Below are positions 62,301-64,000 of a DNA stretch of 64,000 nucleotides, in pieces. Position numbers and translations under genes: made by a program. Position 1 is the stretch's first letter. Each line of letters opens with the position of its first letter. Source of the stretch: Trochalopteron elliotii (lineage: Eukaryota > Chordata > Aves > Passeriformes > Leiothrichidae). The DNA lies in contig JANPWX010000452.1 of assembly GCA_024734555.1 (NCBI GenBank), positions 1,493,355 through 1,557,354 on the forward strand, read 5' to 3'. The notes under the pieces were generated by a model. That model ran no database searches and was not told the DNA's origin. It saw only the letters and a program-made list of their open reading frames with translations.

Positions 62301-62800
62301 ATCTGCATAGTCTATGCTTATTTACAAGCTGGCTGGGTCTTCCTGTTACATAAAGGGGAATAAATCTGTGCTTAAAAATTGCTGTCTTTTAACTTCAAAG
62401 GGAAGGGAATAAATAGGGTTTTTCAGAAGCAGCAAAACAATCCCAAACTGAAAACTTTCTGTATTTCCAGCTTCTTTTATGCCAATGGCTCCGAGCTGGT
62501 AAGTAGAGGCTAAACATCTTCTGATAGATTTTTCTAATGCGCTTCAACTTTGTGTGTGTGAATGTGTGAGAGAGTGTTGCATCTGTTACGAAGGTGTCTG
62601 GGGGACAGAATGCAGATCAGTTTGTTCATGTGGGGTTATTTTAAATTTAACCACAGATGGGGCTTGGGGAGGAAGGTTTTTCCTCCTGCTCCTTATCATC
62701 TCTCCCTCCTTCCAATAGCGTTAAGCTCCCCACTTCAGGAAGTTTCAGCTCAAGTAGCTCCTGGATCAGGAGATATCAGAGGTGGCAGGTTTTCTACAAG

Positions 62801-62823
62801 CAAACAAACAAACAAACAAAAAA
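62801..62823. repeat. (CAAA)n microsatellite
   Basis: These are five tandem CAAA units ending in an A run. Confidence 0.9.
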
Positions 62824-64000
62824 GGCAAAAGGCTCTGTTCATTTTGTGTTTTCTTCCAACAGATTAAAAAAAAAGTCATGTTCGCTGAGCTACAAGTTAT
62901 GGTGTATTTTTAGAAGTATGGTGAATACATGGGGCTCTAAATCACTCCACGAAAAGCAGATTAAAATTGGGAGGTGCTAGAATAAGTGTGAAATGTTCAT
63001 CTGTTGAGAAAGGGAGGGTATGGAGGACTGTGAAACTTGATAGAAGAGGCAAAGATTAGCACACTGACTCGCTGGAAGCCACGTTATGTAGACATTAGAA
63101 GGCAACACAATTTCAGCTGGACAGAACATAAGCTTCAGTTCTTATGCAAACAGTCAAAGCTGTTTAACAATTGGTTTACCCCCAAAACCCCTGAAAGGAG
63201 ACAGGTGAATACGATGCCAAATACATTTTTCATGTTTCTTAAGCTAACTGTTTAAATAGTTAAGTGAACATCTGTCCAAATTTCCCCATCATTTCCATTT
63301 AGAAAAGTCTTCTATTTGAAGGCTGAAGAAAAGCACCTGCTTAACAATGCAAATGGTGCTGTCTGGGGCCCCTTTATTTTGTTTAATCTAGATTGAGCTC
63401 CACACAACTGCGATGCTAATGAATAATGGATATTTTATACTTGTGCATGTAGCAGTGCTGGGCACAGAGCAAATCTAGGATTAACCTCCCAGTTTCCCTG
63501 CCTAATGCATTTGACTCATTTTTTTGAGTTTGCCTGTGACTTGGGTACTCTAAAAACGGATGCCTGGTTTTATGGGAAATGGGAAAATCCTGGCAAAAGC
63601 TGTCAGGCTTTCCTGTGCCCAAGTGGAAAGGGGCAGCTAGGCTGAGGAAGGGAGGGATGTCTGGAGTAATGGCTTGATTTGTGAGTGGGTGCTGAATGGG
63701 AGCCAGGGCCTTCCAGGGTGGAGACCTGGATGCTTTTCAGTGCCGCATTTTTCCAGTCCGGTCTGCTGGCATTAGGCAGCCGAGGCCCATGCCCAGCTGC
63801 CTCCCCTGCCTTGCCTGCCTGTGTGGGGGCAGGAGCAAGAGGGGTCAGCTTGCAGGGAGAAAGGGACTGCCTTTTGCTGGTGCAAATTATACAGCTGGGA
63901 TTTCGCTCTGCCTTTCAGCCTTTGGATGATGGAATCACGGGGGAAGAAATTTTGGTACTCCCTTTGCGGATTTTCTGTGGTGCATGAGTGTGTTTCTGTT

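Larger units (their letters stand above)
58721..64000 (+). other. LMO1: LMO1 intron 2, remainder to window end
   Basis: No exon was recognised up to the right edge. Contents include the 23-bp palindrome at 61240-61262, a (CAAA)n run at 62801-62823 and a TAAT-rich block at 62,030-62,300. The last open frames (63685-63987) are in moderately GC-rich sequence and match no LIM-domain residues. Confidence 0.6.

Noticed and set aside
1..64000. CRISPR arrays, bacterial operons, tRNA or rRNA genes
   Set aside because: No spaced direct repeats, Shine-Dalgarno-led gene series or tRNA-like cloverleafs were seen. The window is vertebrate nuclear DNA with a spliced gene.

Overview
The window looks like single-copy vertebrate nuclear DNA, most probably from a bird. 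It is moderately AT-rich, has few interspersed repeats, and has short GC-rich promoter islands, one of them broken by an assembly gap. Only one protein-coding gene is recognised with confidence: the 5' half of LMO1 (rhombotin-1, a LIM-only transcriptional adaptor) on the + strand. The bird assignment is an inference from composition and repeat scarcity, not from a species-diagnostic sequence.

Layout. 1-10,300 is upstream intergenic DNA. It holds one well-delimited solo retroviral LTR (1869-2494, TG...CA ends, 6-bp target duplication ATCTTC) and a candidate conserved block near 7.1-7.3 kb. 10,120-11,640 is the distal LMO1 promoter region: homeodomain-type TAAT sites, an element here called A (10302-10576), and a GC-rich island interrupted by 385 N (10825-11209). 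11.6-15.2 kb is the inter-promoter stretch. 15,240-16,105 is the proximal promoter: a second GC-rich island, then element B (15541-15758), then the 5' UTR of coding exon 1. The first exon encodes MMVLDKEDG and ends at 16130 with a GTAGGT donor. Intron 1 is about 38.3 kb (16131-54423) and noncoding, with simple repeats, a small GC-rich island near 25.1-25.3 kb and several AT-rich blocks that look like developmental enhancers. Exon 2 (54424-54637) encodes the rest of the N-terminus and the whole first LIM domain. The remainder of the window is intron 2; exons 3 and 4 (second LIM domain and C-terminus) were not found and should lie beyond the right edge.

The most interesting signal is that elements A and B are diverged copies of one noncoding sequence about 5.2 kb apart, in the same order and orientation (for example 26/31 identical in one ungapped block and 27/30 in another). 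Mammalian LMO1 is known to use two promoters and two first exons that encode nearly the same N-terminus. The A/B pair therefore looks like the footprint of a tandem duplication of a promoter plus first exon. By spacing, the first exon belonging to A should start near 10,924, inside the N gap.

Other observations are a long imperfect inverted repeat between the two promoters (13504-13608), a cluster of overlapping perfect hairpins in intron 2 (56292-56344) and a 23-bp near-perfect palindrome (61240-61262). No RNA genes, CRISPR arrays or intact transposons were seen. Most open frames in the window are chance frames in noncoding DNA.
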